Shown here in pieces: positions 41,094 through 53,008 of a stretch of DNA of 64,000 bases. This DNA is from Cepaea nemoralis (lineage: Eukaryota > Mollusca > Gastropoda > Stylommatophora > Helicidae). Every line of letters starts with the position of its first letter. Position 1 is the first letter of the stretch. Made by a program: the position numbers and the translations under genes. The stretch covers positions 124,001 through 188,000 of the forward strand of contig JACEFZ010002074.1 of the NCBI GenBank assembly GCA_014155875.1. The letters run 5' to 3'. A model generated the notes under the pieces. The model was not told the DNA's origin and ran no database searches. It saw nothing but the letters and a program-made list of their open reading frames with translations.

Positions 41094-42405
41094 ATTGAGT
41101 ATGTGATCTCTTGTTCCTCTTAATTGTCTACATCCAGCTTGAACCGCGGTAATCTCTACTTCCATTATCTTACGAAGTTGTCCCATTATGATTTTTAGTA
41201 GAATTTTACTTGAATGACTGATCAGGGCAACAGTTCTATAGTTGGTGCATAATTTCAGGTTGCCCTTTTTTGGTTTTGGAATGAAGATAGTTCTCTTCCA
41301 ATCTTTTGGCCATATACCATATTTCCATAACTTTTTACATAATGCATGATGGATTTGTGTGCTTCCTTTTTCCTCCCGTTTTTATTAGTTCAGCTGGTAT
41401 CTCATCACATCCTGGTGATTTACTATTCTTCAGGTTCTTTATTGCTCATGCAATTTCATCTAATGAGTGTTCAGGTTCTGTTTCTGCTGTCTTTGGTTCA
41501 TGTATATCATTCACATCCTCACAGTCATTCATATCATACATTCCACTGCAGTATTCCTGCCATCTTTCTCGAATTTGTCTATATTCTGTTAAGGTATTTC
41601 CCAACTTGTCACAGATAACATTTAATTGAGGTTGAACATTTCTTGTCAATAACTTCATTTCTTTGAACATTTCGTAATCTCTGCTATTCTTATGATATTG
41701 CTCTATTTTAATACAACAATCTTGTATATATTGGCTAATTTATTTTCTTGTATTCTTCCTTATATCTCATGTTAATGATCTATACTTCATCCTAATGTTA
41801 TCGGTTTCTCCTTTATTCTTTAGTTCCCTTCGTTGTTTTATTAATTCTAAAGTGCATGGTGTAATCCATGGCTTATGCTGCTTAGTCCTGGTCGGAATTA
41901 AATCTTTGGCTGCTGTTATCAGGATATCTCTAGCTTGTACTGCCAGTTCATCAGGTGTCTTTTCCTCTTGTACAGACATCAAGACCCCAAAACGATTCCT
42001 CACTTCTACGATGTATGTATCTGGTATTTTTGTGAGATCAAAACGAAGTGGCCTTGGACCTCGGGTCAGCTTTTTGAGTGTTAATTTTAGATCTGCTTCT
42101 TATAACTGACGATCTGTATCACAGTCTGCATTCCGTAGGATTTTTGCAGATGTTATGATTGATCTCCATCTTCTTTGCATTAAAATATAATCTATCTGAT
42201 TTTTGGTTATACTGTCCATGTGAAGAGTCTTCTTTAGTGTTGTTTATACAGTTTGTTGGCTATTGTTAACTCATTTTCTGTGCAAAATTCAATTAATTTA
42301 TCACCTGCATCATTTCTATTTCCCAATCCAATACTACCCACATCTTTGCCAGCTTCAAGGATACTTGTGAGAGCAAGTCGCCTAATCTGGAGATTTTCAC
42401 CACGC
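41094..42405 (-). pseudogene. LINE D endonuclease-to-RT region (P1)
   Basis: Minus strand, from right to left: GSIGLGNRNDAGDKLIEFCT and IDYILMQRRWR-like EN motifs (42,180-42,360); the connector PDELAVQARDIL, PWITPCTLELIKQRRELKNK; TEYRQIRERWQEYCSGMY; SPGCDEIPAELIK (RT entry); KPKKGNLKLCTNYRTVALIS; and TRDHILNMR directly before element X. Several stops. With the pieces at 39,143-39,492, 35,051-35,186, 34,085-34,478 and 30,505-30,645, it forms one LINE D split over 12 kb. Confidence 0.85.
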
Positions 42406-42628
42406 ATCAATCAGGTGCCGTCTCCACAATGAAGGTTGGCTGCAATGGATCTCTAACACTGTCTGTCTCGCCCTGACTGTACATTCTATCAGATTGATGT
42501 TCGTCCATCTCTTGATGTTATCTTCCCACTTGTATCGTTGTCTACCTCTTGCTTGCGTGCCCTCAACCTTGCCTTCCAGTATGGTTTTTATAAGAGTATC
42601 ATGTCTTTTAACGTGGCCGAAATACTGG
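42406..42628 (-). pseudogene. LINE family F 3' end
   Basis: Minus strand: SKLQYFGHVKRHDTLIKTIL, EGTQARGRQRYKWEDNIKRW. A C-terminal LINE domain distinct from A, B and D, truncated at 42,628 where LINE A (+) starts. Confidence 0.75.
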
Positions 42629-44322
42629 AGCTTACTAATCAAAGAACACATACATCAGCAGGCTGTCTAGAGACAAGAGATGGAAAAATCATAAAAGAAA
42701 AAGATCAGATTTTACATGTATGGTCAGATTATGTGAAATATCTTTATGATGATAACAGAGAAGAACAGTATGATATTCAAAATAATAATGAAGGATCATC
42801 AATTTTGAAGATGGAGGTTCAGAATGCTCTTAACCATATGAAATCTGGCAAGACCCCCGGTTCAGACAGCATCACAATAGAAATGATTAATGCTTTTGAA
42901 GAATACGGAATTGATAAAGTTACCAGACTCCGGAATACCATATTATGATACTGGAGATATACCCCATGAATTATGTAATTCTGTATTTATTGCAATCCCG
43001 AAGAAATCAGGAGCCTTGGAATGTGATCAACATCGAAAAATTGGTATAATGAGCCACATCACGAAGATTTTGCTGAGAATTATCATGCAAAGAGTTAGGA
43101 AGAACATACAACCCGAAATAGGAGAAGAACAATGTGTGTTTGTAGAAGGCAAGGGTACAGTAAATGCTGTGTATATACTGAGAACAGTAATTGAACGTTC
43201 TATTGAAGTAAACAAAGATCTATATCTTTGCTTTATTGACTACACAAAGGCTTTCGATAAAGTGAGGCATGTCGACACGATAAGGATGCTTGAAGATCTA
43301 CAAATTGATGGAAAAGACCTTAGACTTGTAAAATACATATATTTGAAACAACAAGCTGCCATAAGAATTGATAATGAAGTAGGTCAATATCAGCCTATTA
43401 AGAGAGGTGTGAGACAGTGATGTGTAATGTCTCAGGATCTTTTTTCCTGTACAGTGAAAATATTTTCAGACATATAAAAGATATGGAATGAATCAACATT
43501 GGGGGACGATACATCAATAACATTAGATATGAAGATGATACAGTCTTGATTGCAGACAATGAACAGGATCTGCACAATTTAGTAGATGCGGTTGTTGCAC
43601 ACAGTGAACAACTAGGGTTAGAATTGAATTGTGAGAAGACACAGATTATGATCGTCACTAGGAAGGAAAAAATACCACAATGTAATGTACAAGTAAATGG
43701 GCATATTCTTAAACACGTGAATCGGTACAGCTATCTCGGAACAGTCATAATATCTGATGGGAGATGCCTTGAAGAGATTAGAAGAAGAATTGCCATGGCA
43801 AAAGTAGCCTTTTGCAAGATGAAAAACATACTGATCAATAAAAAGATATCAATCGAAACGAGAAAAAGAGTGTTGAATTGCTACATAGAACCTGTACTTT
43901 TATATGTATGTGAAGCGTGGACAATGAGCAGACAAGCTGAAAAACATCAGATGGCTGTGGAGATGTGGTTTCTGAGGAAAATGCAAAGAATACCATGGAC
44001 AGATAGAAAAACCAATGAACAAGTCCTCCAAGAAACAAATGAAGATCGTAAACTGATTAGAGACATTAGACGTAGACAGTCAACATTTTTTTGGGCATGT
44101 TATGAGAAGAAATGAATTGGAGAACTTGGTGACAACTGGCAAGATCGAAGGGAGGAGACCAAAGGGAAGACCAAGAATTAAATACCTGGATGGCTTGGCC
44201 ACATTGCATGGTCGAGACAGAAACACGGAGCTTATCTACGACTCTGGTGATCGAGTGAGATGGCAAAACATGACCGCCCACGCTTATCGGCATGGCACAT
44301 GATGGATGGATGGAAATATTTC
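42629..44322 (+). pseudogene. RTE-type LINE A, 5'-truncated plus-strand copy
   Basis: Begins within the connector (LTNQRTHTSAGC), then SGKTPGSDSIT, IPKKSGALECDQ, LCFIDYTKAFDKV and IKRGVRQ. The frame changes near 42,950, 43,420 and 44,095. The motif C box reads YEDD at 43,528-43,539, so the residue before the catalytic Asp pair is changed. The C-terminus ends in AHAYRHGT and a (TGGA)n tail at 44,303-44,316. Opposite orientation to the 16.6-19.9-kb copy. Confidence 0.88.
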
Positions 44323-44474
44323 ACTTGCCCCCTCTTTATTTCTTTCATCAACCCTCTCTTCATTCCCAGTATTTATAGAACCTCTGCATTTGATTGTGTT
44401 TGTTTCCATGAAATACGACATATTAGTTTGTATATCCACATCTCCAGGGCTTCTATGCGACGTTCTAGTTGCTC

Positions 44475-45169
44475 TCCTTGAATATCAAGAAAACAGTAAC
44501 AACGGTGGTATCAAAGAAACAGGTGACACCCATATGTGAAATAGAGATAGAAGGGAAAATTCTTCACCAAGTGGATAGTTTTAAATATCTAAGGACATTT
44601 ATAACATCAGATGGAAGATGCACAACAGAGATCAAGAGCAGAATAGGGCAAGCAAAAGATGCATTTCAAAAAATGAAGAATATCTTATGCAATTAGTCGC
44701 TATCATTGAATGTAAGAAAGAGAGTGCTGAGGTGCTATAAAGAACCTGTTTTGCTGTATGGCTGTGAATCTTGGCATATACATGAACAGATAAGGAAGAG
44801 ATCAGAAGCAACAGAGATGTGGTTCCTTAGACGAATGTTGCGAATTCCTTGGACCGCCAGAGTAACTAACGACGAATGCCTTAAAGAGGCTGGCGAAACT
44901 AGAACATTATATACAACAATAAGAAAGAGACAAACAGCTTTTTTTGGGGGGTCATGTGATGAGAAAAAAGACACTGGAGAACATCGTGACAACTGGAAAG
45001 ATCGAGGGGAAGAAAGGCAGAGGCAGACCACGAGAAATGATGCTGGATGGATTGCGACGGTGGCATGGAGGTATATCAACGACAAAGTTGATCCAGAAAA
45101 CCAAGGACAGAGATCTGTGGAGAGTCATGAACGCCTATGCCAGTCGGCACGGCACTTGATGATGATGAT
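44475..45169 (+). pseudogene. LINE family B, 3' half (start of P2)
   Basis: Reads VVSKKQVTPICEIEIEGKIL, HQVDSFKYLRTFITSDGRCT, VLLYGCESW, EMWFLRRMLRIPWTARVTND and GRGRPREMMLDGLRRWHGG. It ends AYASRHGT and a (TGA)n tail. A stop at 44,693 and a frameshift near 44,945 inactivate it. The part from 44,806 matches 19,916-20,275. Confidence 0.85.
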
Positions 45170-45385
45170 ATAGGGAGAAGAGATCCGGTGACATGACACA
45201 CCCCTGTCGTACTCCTAGCTTTATCTGTTCATACCTTCCCTCTTTATTTCCCATTTTAATTATTGCTACTTGGTAATGGTTCCAATAAATATTCTTTATT
45301 ATTCTTAAATTATCTTTTCCATCAGTGTTGATATCTTCCAACATATAACGATAAATCATCCAATTTAACTGCGAATGCATTTCCC
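45170..45385 (-). pseudogene. LINE RT fragment (P2)
   Basis: Minus strand: YRYMLEDINTDGKDNLRIIK and IKLGVRQGCVMSPDLF. Paralogue of 20,277-20,480. Confidence 0.75.
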
Positions 45386-45894
45386 TAGCTGCTTAGAGCA
45401 TATTTAAAAGATCATAATAACATGATAGTAATGCCTTGATTGAGCGTTACACTTAATAGTTATGTTCAAGCATTCTGCGGAATTACAAGATATTTAAAAG
45501 AAAAAACACTTAGATAAGCAATGAGTAGGGGACAGAACCATCTAATAGTGTTACAAGGGAGATAACTTGAATTTTTGTTTTCAAAAATTATTTACTAGCG
45601 ATGATAATAAAAACCAACTTAGAACTTCTCAAATATTCTATTAGAAATAAAGCAATCACTACAGAAGTAAAATATATTAACGTTCTATATAATCCTTTTA
45701 GGTTTATTAAAGAAAATGTTTTAAATTATAATATACTTACATTTTATAATTGAAATTTTAATCACACATTTATTTCTAAAATATTATTTTTACACCTTCA
45801 ATGCAATGATATGCACGTCACGATTTTCAAAGGAAGAATTTTTTACTGGCCTCCTAGGGCCACAAATTACAAATAAAAAAAAAAAAGAGAAAGA
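45386..45894. other. AT-rich spacer of P2 with two empty sites
   Basis: Holds the unoccupied targets of the LTR element (acttaatagttatgttcaag, 45,451-45,470) and of LINE E (atatttaaaagaaaaaacac, about 45,489-45,508). No gene seen. Confidence 0.8.
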
Positions 45895-46035
45895 AAATTA
45901 ACCATGCGTTCGATACATCCATCTGGAGATTATCTGCCACATCCTGCACCCATCTTCTCTTTGGCCTTCCTCTCCTCTCTTCCCAGGCATATATACCCCT
46001 CCTTTATTGTTTCTCCAAACTTTCGTGACGTTTCC
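45895..46035 (-). pseudogene. LINE D 3' end (P2)
   Basis: Minus strand basic C-terminal domain GRPKRRWVQDVADNLQM-like. Separated from the rest of LINE D by LINE A. Confidence 0.85.
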
Positions 46036-46652
46036 ATCCATCCATCATGTGCCATGCCGATAAGCGTGGGCGGTCATGTTCTACCATCTCACCAGAGTCG
46101 TGGATCAGCTCCGTGTTTCTGTCTCGACCATGCCATGTGGCCAAGCCATCCAGGTATTTAATTCTTGGTCTTCACTTTGCTCTCCTCCCTTTGATCTTGC
46201 CAGTTGTCACCAAGTTCTCCAATTCATTTCTTCTCATAACATGCCCAAAAAATGTTGACTGTCTACGTCTAATGTCTCTAATCAGTTTACGATCTTCATT
46301 TGTTTCTTGGAGGACTTGTTCATTTGTCTTTCTGTCTGTCCATGGTATTCTTTGCATTTTCCTCAGAAACCACATTTCCACAGCCATCAGCTGTTTTTCA
46401 GCTTGACTGCTTATTGTCCACGCTTCACATCAATATAAAAGTATAGGTCTATGTAGCACTTCAACACTCTTTTTCTCGTTTCAATTGATATCTTTTTATT
46501 GGTCAGTATGTTTTTCATCTTGCAAAATGCTACTTTCGCAATGGCAATTCTTGTTCTAATCTCTTCAAGGCATCTCACATCAGATGTTATGGCTGTGCCG
46601 AGATAACTGTATCGATTCACTTGCTTATGAAACTGCCCATTTACTTGTATAT
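46036..46652 (-). pseudogene. LINE A 3' part inserted in LINE D (P2)
   Basis: Minus strand: YSYLGTAITSDVRCLEEIRT, EMWFLRKMQRIPWTDRK, NELENLVTTGKIKGRRAK. The (GGAT)n tail is at 46,036-46,046. The acgtttc duplication at 46,027-46,034 and 46,655-46,662 marks the insertion site inside the LINE D codon run HLKRH. Confidence 0.87.
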
Positions 46653-47128
46653 CACGTTTCAAGTGACCAAAATATATCAATTTTCTTTGTTTTGTCGTCT
46701 TTAATAGCCAACCCTCTTCAATTCAATATTCAGCTCTTGAAGTATGGATGCATTTGTCCTTATCTTTACCCAATGTATTCTTAGAACCCGTCATAACATT
46801 TATATTCAAAAGCATTTATGCGCGGTTCAGCTTGTTTAGTAAGTGTCCAGGTCTCACAGGCGTATGTTGCAATGGAAAAATGCATGCTCTTAAAAATCTA
46901 ATTTTTGTAGTTCTGTCTGCCCCACTCCATAATTTATTAAGTTGTTTTAGTCTTTGAAGAGCAATTGATACTCGTCGTTTAATTTATTTAATTGTGTCAC
47001 CATTGTTGATAATCAATGACCCAACATATTCAAAATTTTCCACCACCTCCAATCTTTCCTCATTAACATATATTTATTTCTCCATGGTAGTTTTATCTGT
47101 ATGCATTATCTTTGTTTTTGCTATGTTC
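46653..47128 (-). pseudogene. LINE D C-terminal region (P2)
   Basis: Minus strand: IAKTKIMHTDKTTMEK, YVNEERLEVVENFEYVGSLI, ATYACETWTLTKQAEPRINA and KLIYFGHLKR. Several stops. Confidence 0.82.
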
Positions 47129-47345
47129 TTCTTCTTTTTCTTTCGTTCGCCTAAAATATGTCTATAACTGCGGTGTTGTCTCTTGTATGAAACTAACAGT
47201 CTTTTTTAGTTCACTCAGAGGTCCATAGAGTTTATCTTCCAATTGTTGTCTCTCTAAGGCCAGAAGGTTCGCCTGGATATGTTGTAGTTTGGGCAGTCCT
47301 GAAGTATGTGTTCTGCTGTGTGCGGCGCCAAACCACATGTGCACA
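47129..47345 (-). pseudogene. LINE G 3' end inserted in LINE D (P2)
   Basis: Minus strand: MCTCGLAPHTAEHILQDCPN, SRRTFWPRE..LYGPLSELKK, then stop and a short GAA-rich tail. The motif CxC(X5)H..H..C is better preserved than in P1. It separates LYLN from IAKTKIMH of LINE D. Confidence 0.78.
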
Positions 47346-47820
47346 TGTTAAGATATAAGTTGTGATTTTCACTATTTCTTTGGGTTGAGGTCATTAAGTT
47401 TTCTATACCAGTCTGTGATGTGGATAGTAATATTGTATCATCAGCATATCGAATCTCTGGGGTTTCATGACCACCGATATTTAGGGATTCATATTGCTCC
47501 CTGGTTATATCATCTCTGACATTTCTCATTATATTTTCGGCGTACAGGTTAAACAAATAGGGTGACAGCACACATCCCTGACGGACTCTTTTCTTTATGT
47601 CAAACCAATCTGATGTCTTGCCATCTATTCTAACCGCTGCTTGTTGGTCTAGATTACTCTAGATAGAGTATTTTTATGAGTTGTACTACATGTGATGGAA
47701 AGCCCATAATCCTCATGATTTCCCAAAGTTTATGATGTTGTATACAGTCAAATGCCTTTGAATAATCCACAAAACAGGAGAATAGGTTTACATTAAATTT
47801 TCTGCATTTCTCTATTATTA
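47346..47820 (-). pseudogene. LINE D RT core (P2)
   Basis: Minus strand: NVNLFSCFVDYSKAFDCIQH (motif A), GMCAVTLFV region of motif B in another frame, FNLYAENIMRNVRDDITREQ and EIRYADDTILLSTSQ (motif C, YADD intact). Contains the empty site for the hAT element near 47,475. Confidence 0.87.
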
Positions 47821-49620
47821 AACGCATGTTGCTCCACCGATGTGTCTCCACCTTGCCGTGGTGGGGGAGCTTGCGTGTCCCATTGACCCCATGTGCTATG
47901 TCGATGGATGAAAACTACATATCGGACAGCTTATGGGATAGGGGCCAGACTAAGCGAGACACAACCTGCTGCTCTGCAGGTAGACTGAGGATAGCAGTCA
48001 AAAGTTTAAGTCAGGCGCACGAAGGCAGAAGTTCTTGGTCCGGACACATACTCTAAGGCTCTCTGTCGAGGGTTGAGGCTGAACGCCCTAAACCATAAAC
48101 CCTCGGATGTGAGAGCCGGGCCGATAACCACCTACCGAAAAATGGAGGTGAGATACTGAGCACGCAACATGCCCAGTTCAGCCTTAATTGTCCGAAGGCT
48201 CTCAGCTGGGGGATATGAGGGATCACCGGATGAGAGGGCCTGGCCGTTTCTCGCTCACTGCTGCACGGAGGTAAGGTGCTGAGCCGGTAGGACATGTAGC
48301 CTACCTCGTGAGCGAGTACTAAAAGGTAGAAGAAGTGCCCCAGTCGAATGAAATGGTTACGAAAACTGTCTGTATCTAACTCATAGAGAGTGTAGACAAA
48401 GGTGGAAAAACATCTTAATAACACGAAATGGAACGCACGGCTAGCGAATCCATTGCGTGGTCCGAAGTCTGAAGCGAAAGCTTACCTAGTGGATGTCGCC
48501 CGCAGACTGACCCTTCCTGGTATGTGGTTGAGCGACCAGTAGCAAGCGAGATGCCCAACACATGGAAGTGAGGAACTAAAGCAGCGATGAGTAGGACGTG
48601 GCAACTCCTCGGGTGAGCCCAGTCTCAGAGCAATATGTGCCGGCTCTGCAATTGTGGAAGCCTTCTTGGATAGCGAGGGAATGCCCATGGTCTGCCCCTG
48701 CCTTCCCTTGATGGGTGACAGTGATGTCTTTGACCGTCCTATCTTGACCAGCTTAGATGTGGGTGACATCACAACAATAAGTCTAACGTGCCGCGAAACC
48801 CGAAAAAGGCTAATCTCATTAAAAATGCCCACCGAAGACGGAAGTGCCGTCCTACGGGTGTCAAAATAAACATTGCCACTACTGGTTGATCGGCAGCTTG
48901 ACAATCCACCATCATAAAACTCCGAACTGTTACAGAATCAGATTTCTGGCTCCAAATGTTTAACGCACAAACAAAGAGAGCCACGAATTCTGCCCTATGC
49001 GCCAACTTAGGCACGAGAGGAAAGACATGAAATATCTCGTCCGAATGTCTCTCGTGCTAAGAACAGACCTAGTTTTCGAATGACGCTCTTGTTCAGAACA
49101 GCTCTGACTTAGTAGTTTTCCTAATGTCCGTCGCTCCTGGAACAGCTCTGACGGGCACAACGACAAGCATATGTCCGATTCGAATACTCGCTGAGTGGAT
49201 ATCGTCAGCAGACCTGTCTGGTTTGTGCGGGAACGGCCCGGGGCGAACGAAATGCCCAATATATTAAAGTGAGGAATTAAAGTGACATGTGCAGGACGTG
49301 ACGATTCCCTCGGTGAGCCCAGTACCAGGGCGCTATGTGTCGGCTCTGCAATTATGGAAGCCACCCAGGATGGCGGAAAATGCCATGGACTGTCCCTGCC
49401 TTCCTTTGAGGGATGACAGCGATTGTCTTCGACCGTTCCAGCTTGGCCAGCTGGGTTGTAGATGGTACCACAAAAGTGAGAGTCACCCAGGAATGCTACC
49501 TGGTCAAAAAAGCACGCTACAGTCGGATGTGTTGGCCTACGGGTTTCGGCCCAAGGGCGCATAACAGACACACCGCAATCACATCTGAAAAAACACTCCG
49601 GATGAACGCAAAGAAGAAGA
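47821..49620 (+). mobile_element. Element X, P2 copy
   Basis: Same start, internal repeats and GAA-type tail as 39,493-41,085. It is about 200 bp longer because of sequence at 48,830-49,020 missing from P1. The right flank after the tail (tagaaatgacg) is not LINE D, so the duplication ends here or the right side was lost. Long antisense ORFs in this stretch have no recognisable domains. Confidence 0.75.
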
Positions 49621-50040
49621 AGTAGAAATGACGTAAACAGCATGTTCAAAGATCGAAACTGCGTTTACATTTAAACTGGTGGGACATTACTGTGTATACA
49701 TTTTTCTGGCACACTCTGTATTTCAGCTTGAAGGATTTATGTATAGTATGTCCAGAAATTAATGCCTTCATTCACGATCAATTATTCTGAAAACTGTCTA
49801 TTGCATCGTTATTACAGTTTTCCTGCCGTCTTATATTTACCCCCACCCAAGGAATATGCCTTTGATAGATCCAAAGGCAACTTAAATCATGGAAAGCGGC
49901 GACATTTCTGTGATGTTATGGCGAAAAACTAGTGAATTCACGCTAACAAACTTGTTTTACAGTACCGCACCTCAATTCCGGTGACGACACTACGCGTATC
50001 CAGATTCTTATGGGAGTGGGTGCAATGTGTATGTAATAGT
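49621..50040. other. No feature recognised
   Basis: Neither strand shows a conserved motif. The phrase 'agtatgtccagaaattaatgcc' is reminiscent of transposon flanks but could not be placed. Confidence 0.4.
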
Positions 50041-50442
50041 AATATAAGTAAAGACAGAATTTACAGAGGCATGGAGTAAATTGAGATGCCTGAGGAGAGC
50101 TGCCAACCTAACAATCCGAGACCGAGTAAGAAATGCTGTTATCAGACAGACTGTGGGATCAACACCTGGTGCCACATTTATTAAAAGGCAGAAGATCAAG
50201 TGGTTTGGCCATGTCATTAGACTGCAACACCAACAACTACCATCACTGGCCTTACATCTAAGATCATCTGCGACAAGACCAAGAGGACGTCCAAGAAGGC
50301 AATGGATTGACGACATCAAAGACATTGTACAATCACACAGAATGACACTATCCAGTGCCGCCCACCGGGTGCTGGAACGCAAATTATTGCTCCCCACGAC
50401 ACTTGACCGCAGAAGTGGAAGATGATGATGATGATCGGGTAA
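50041..50442 (+). pseudogene. LINE C-terminal fragment with (GAT)n tail
   Basis: Reads KLRCLRRAANLTIRDRVRNA, VIRQTVGSTPGATFIKRQKI, KWFGHVIRLQ, RPRGRPRRQWIDDIKDI and LERKLLLPTTLDRRSGR, then TGA and a GAT-repeat tail at 50,425-50,440. About 115 residues are open. It is a 3' end of an RTE-like LINE related to, but distinct from, the one at 8,836. Confidence 0.83.
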
Positions 50443-50539
50443 ATAATGTGGAACCAAAATGAAATTGAACAGGAAAGTAGAAGGAATATATTTCTTACCT
50501 TATATTTCATTTCCTTCTTGTTTCGTCAGCTTCTTGTTA

Positions 50540-51000
50540 ATAGTGTGTACACAAGGCGTCATGTTACTAGGATGCATTTAGCTTTTTATATGGAGTTCGT
50601 GATGGCTTCCAAACAGCTGTGCGTTAATGTGCGTATGGAGCGACCATAGATGATACAGCAATTTAGTCATCATGTGTCAATTTTTAAGGATCTGCTCGGC
50701 GGTCTGTGTAGTTTGTTCACATGTGCATATTGGTGACAGAACCGTTTTGAGTCTTCGTGAAAGATTGCCTACTCTGCTATTCACTGTTCAGAGACGGAAC
50801 ATGATTATTACCTGTTTTGCACGACGAATATAGCTGTGAATGTCTCTGTAGTGGACTTCATTCTTAACGGCCAAGATGTTGGTCCTCTTTTCATTGAAGT
50901 TTATAGATTGATTCGTATGTTCATCTGTTGTCCCCCCATTTGACAACGTGTTTGTTCTCATGTTTCTTGGAATGCCGCACTATGTCAGTTTCCACCGCAA
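50540..51000 (-). pseudogene. LINE C-terminal fragment (family G-like)
   Basis: The minus strand reads NEVHYRDIHSYIRRAKQVII, FRL, stop, TVNSRVGNLSRRLKTVLSP, ICTCEQTTQTAEQILKN. This matches the HNRL..H..RK...SP.C.C....T.EH.L.. C-terminal motif of jockey-like LINEs. Stops are present and the end is diffuse. Confidence 0.6.
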
Positions 51001-51373
51001 TTTTACTCTTCTATTGGTATTCAATGCGGTTAGTTTCTTTTTTTTTTCCATTTCAGTACCAGTTGTTTGTCACCGTAGAGGGCTTGCAGAACTGAAAATT
51101 AATCACTGTGGAATACAAACTGTTGCCATTGACATTGTGCTGATGCTGTAATGTTTAGGTCCTGCAATTCGTCTGAATAGTTGGAGCAAAATATCCCAGT
51201 AAGTGTGCATGTGGATTAATGTCTGCGATCTGCCCAGCCCTTAATCTGTATCGGACGATTCCAGTAGGTTGATGATGACTGCTCTCGGTTGCATAAATTC
51301 AATCCATCCTTTCTCCAATAGTCCTCTTCCTCTTTCAACACATGGTCCTCACATTTTATTTCAGTAACATTTA
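51001..51373. other. No feature recognised
   Basis: Probably flank of the transposase gene to the right. I looked for terminal inverted repeats and found none convincing. Confidence 0.4.
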
Positions 51374-52534
51374 TCAATATTTAATAGCGCGGGTTAGTAT
51401 CTTGACGTCAGACAATTTGAGTATAGTATTGTCAGCTGCCATCTGTCCTTTAATTTTAGCCCACACAAGTTATATAGAGTTTAAATGAGAATGATACGGT
51501 GGAAGTCTCAAGCACCTATCGCCATGCTCTTCTATCAACATGTCGATTTGATATTTCTTGCTTTCCAGCGCCTGTGTTACAAGGGACAACAACTGTTGCT
51601 TGAAATATGTATCTGGATATGGTATATTTTCCCTTCAGAGCCATATCTTTATTGCTTCATTTGTGCTCGATGTCGTAAGTATTTTGCCTTCTTAGGCAAC
51701 AACATTGTGATATGATGCATCGTCCACGATAAGACAAATCTGTCTATCAAAGGATGGATGTACTGTATTCTCGAGCCAATCTCTAAATACATTACAATCC
51801 ATCTCATTATGATAATCCATATTGTCTGTATGCTTTGATGCGAACACAAGTCCAGCATTCTGTAGTAAGACATTATGAATACTACCAGCATGGGCTTTGA
51901 CCAAACACAGACCTTTACTATTGGACACATATCGCTTTATCTTTCCATCCACTGATTGCCATTCCTTTTCACTTGTGTGGTGCGCATTGATCCACGTTTC
52001 ATCCAAATACACTATGTCATAATTTTCTTTGCGCATTTCCTTTATTTCACGTAGGTATCTTCTTTTCATGGCTCCTAAATGCGGTTGCTCGCAAAGGATA
52101 TTTCTATCTCCCTTGTACTTTTTAAAACTGAAGCCTAATTTCCTTATAATTTTCCACAAAGTTGTTTTGGATAGCTCTATGACATTGTCCTTTCTCAACC
52201 AAACCCTAAGTTTTCTTACAGTCACTGTTTCTTTGGCATCCAGCAGTTTTATAATAGCTTGCCTTAAGACATCCTTGTCAAAGCTGTCTACAATTGCCTT
52301 TCTAGCTACCGTTTGCTTATCGCGTGTTGGTTTCATTCCAGATTCTTGCACCCATCGACGAAATGACCGTTTACTCAAACCCAATGGATGCACTGTTCTT
52401 TTTTCGGGATTTGTAATAGTATGAAATAGTTTCCTGTGATCAGCTTCTTGACAAAAATATGTGTATAACTTCATAGCGATGCTTTGAAGTGTACAAAATT
52501 TCACATTCAGTCGCATTGAACAATATTCACACAT
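51374..52534 (-). pseudogene. Tc1/mariner-superfamily transposase, long-spacer DDE, three stops
   Basis: One continuous minus-strand frame of 387 codons from Met at 52,534. An N-terminal helix-turn-helix (LGLSKRSFRRWVQ) and a second DNA-binding region precede the catalytic core. First Asp in VYLDETWINAHH, second Asp in CLIVDDASYHNV, third position in RLPPYHSHLNSI-X-LVWAKIK. X is a TAA stop at 51,470-51,472, one base from GAA, so the nonsense mutation falls exactly on the catalytic Glu. Two more stops lie near 51,690 and 51,635. About 83 residues separate the second and third catalytic positions, much more than 34-41 in typical Tc1/mariner. No TIRs were found. Confidence 0.8.
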
Positions 52535-52687
52535 TCAAATGTTAGCGATAAATGGTAATATTTATTTATATGATCACGTTTCATGAAAGCACTCACATTA
52601 TTGACGACACCTCTGAATACTCCCAGTTAAACTGCGCTGGGATTTGCCATAAGGACATTCCCGTGCACCGCAGAAAATATTAAATAC

Positions 52688-53008
52688 TAGCAGGCCCGGC
52701 CCGGCTTCGCCCAGTCCCTGGTGGGGAGCATCTCATTTAATTCATATAAGTAGTCATATAAGCTCCCGTTCCCGTTCCTGTCTGTCTGTCTGTCTGTTTG
52801 ACCCTGCCCGGCATCGCCTGGCTCCTAGTGTGGAGCATCTCATTTAATTCATATAAGTAGTCATATAAGCTCCCGTTCCCGTTCCCGACTATCTATCTGT
52901 CTGTCTGTCTATCTGTCTGTCTGTCTGTCTGTCTGACCCGGCCCGGCTTCGCCCAGCCCCTGATGGGGAGCATCTCATTTAATTCATATAAGTTCCCGTT
53001 CCCGACTA

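Larger units (their letters stand above)
44806..49620. repeat. Paralogous block P2 (colinear with P1 at 19,916-41,093)
   Basis: Compact version of P1 lacking the LTR element, LINE E, LINE C, hAT and TTC expansion. It supplies empty sites at about 45,460, 45,494, 46,240 and 47,475. It ends in the tail of element X at 49,620. Confidence 0.9.

Noticed and set aside
48960..49649. 229-codon minus-strand ORF
   Set aside because: Antisense to element X; no recognisable motif, and the P1 copy of the same DNA breaks it up.
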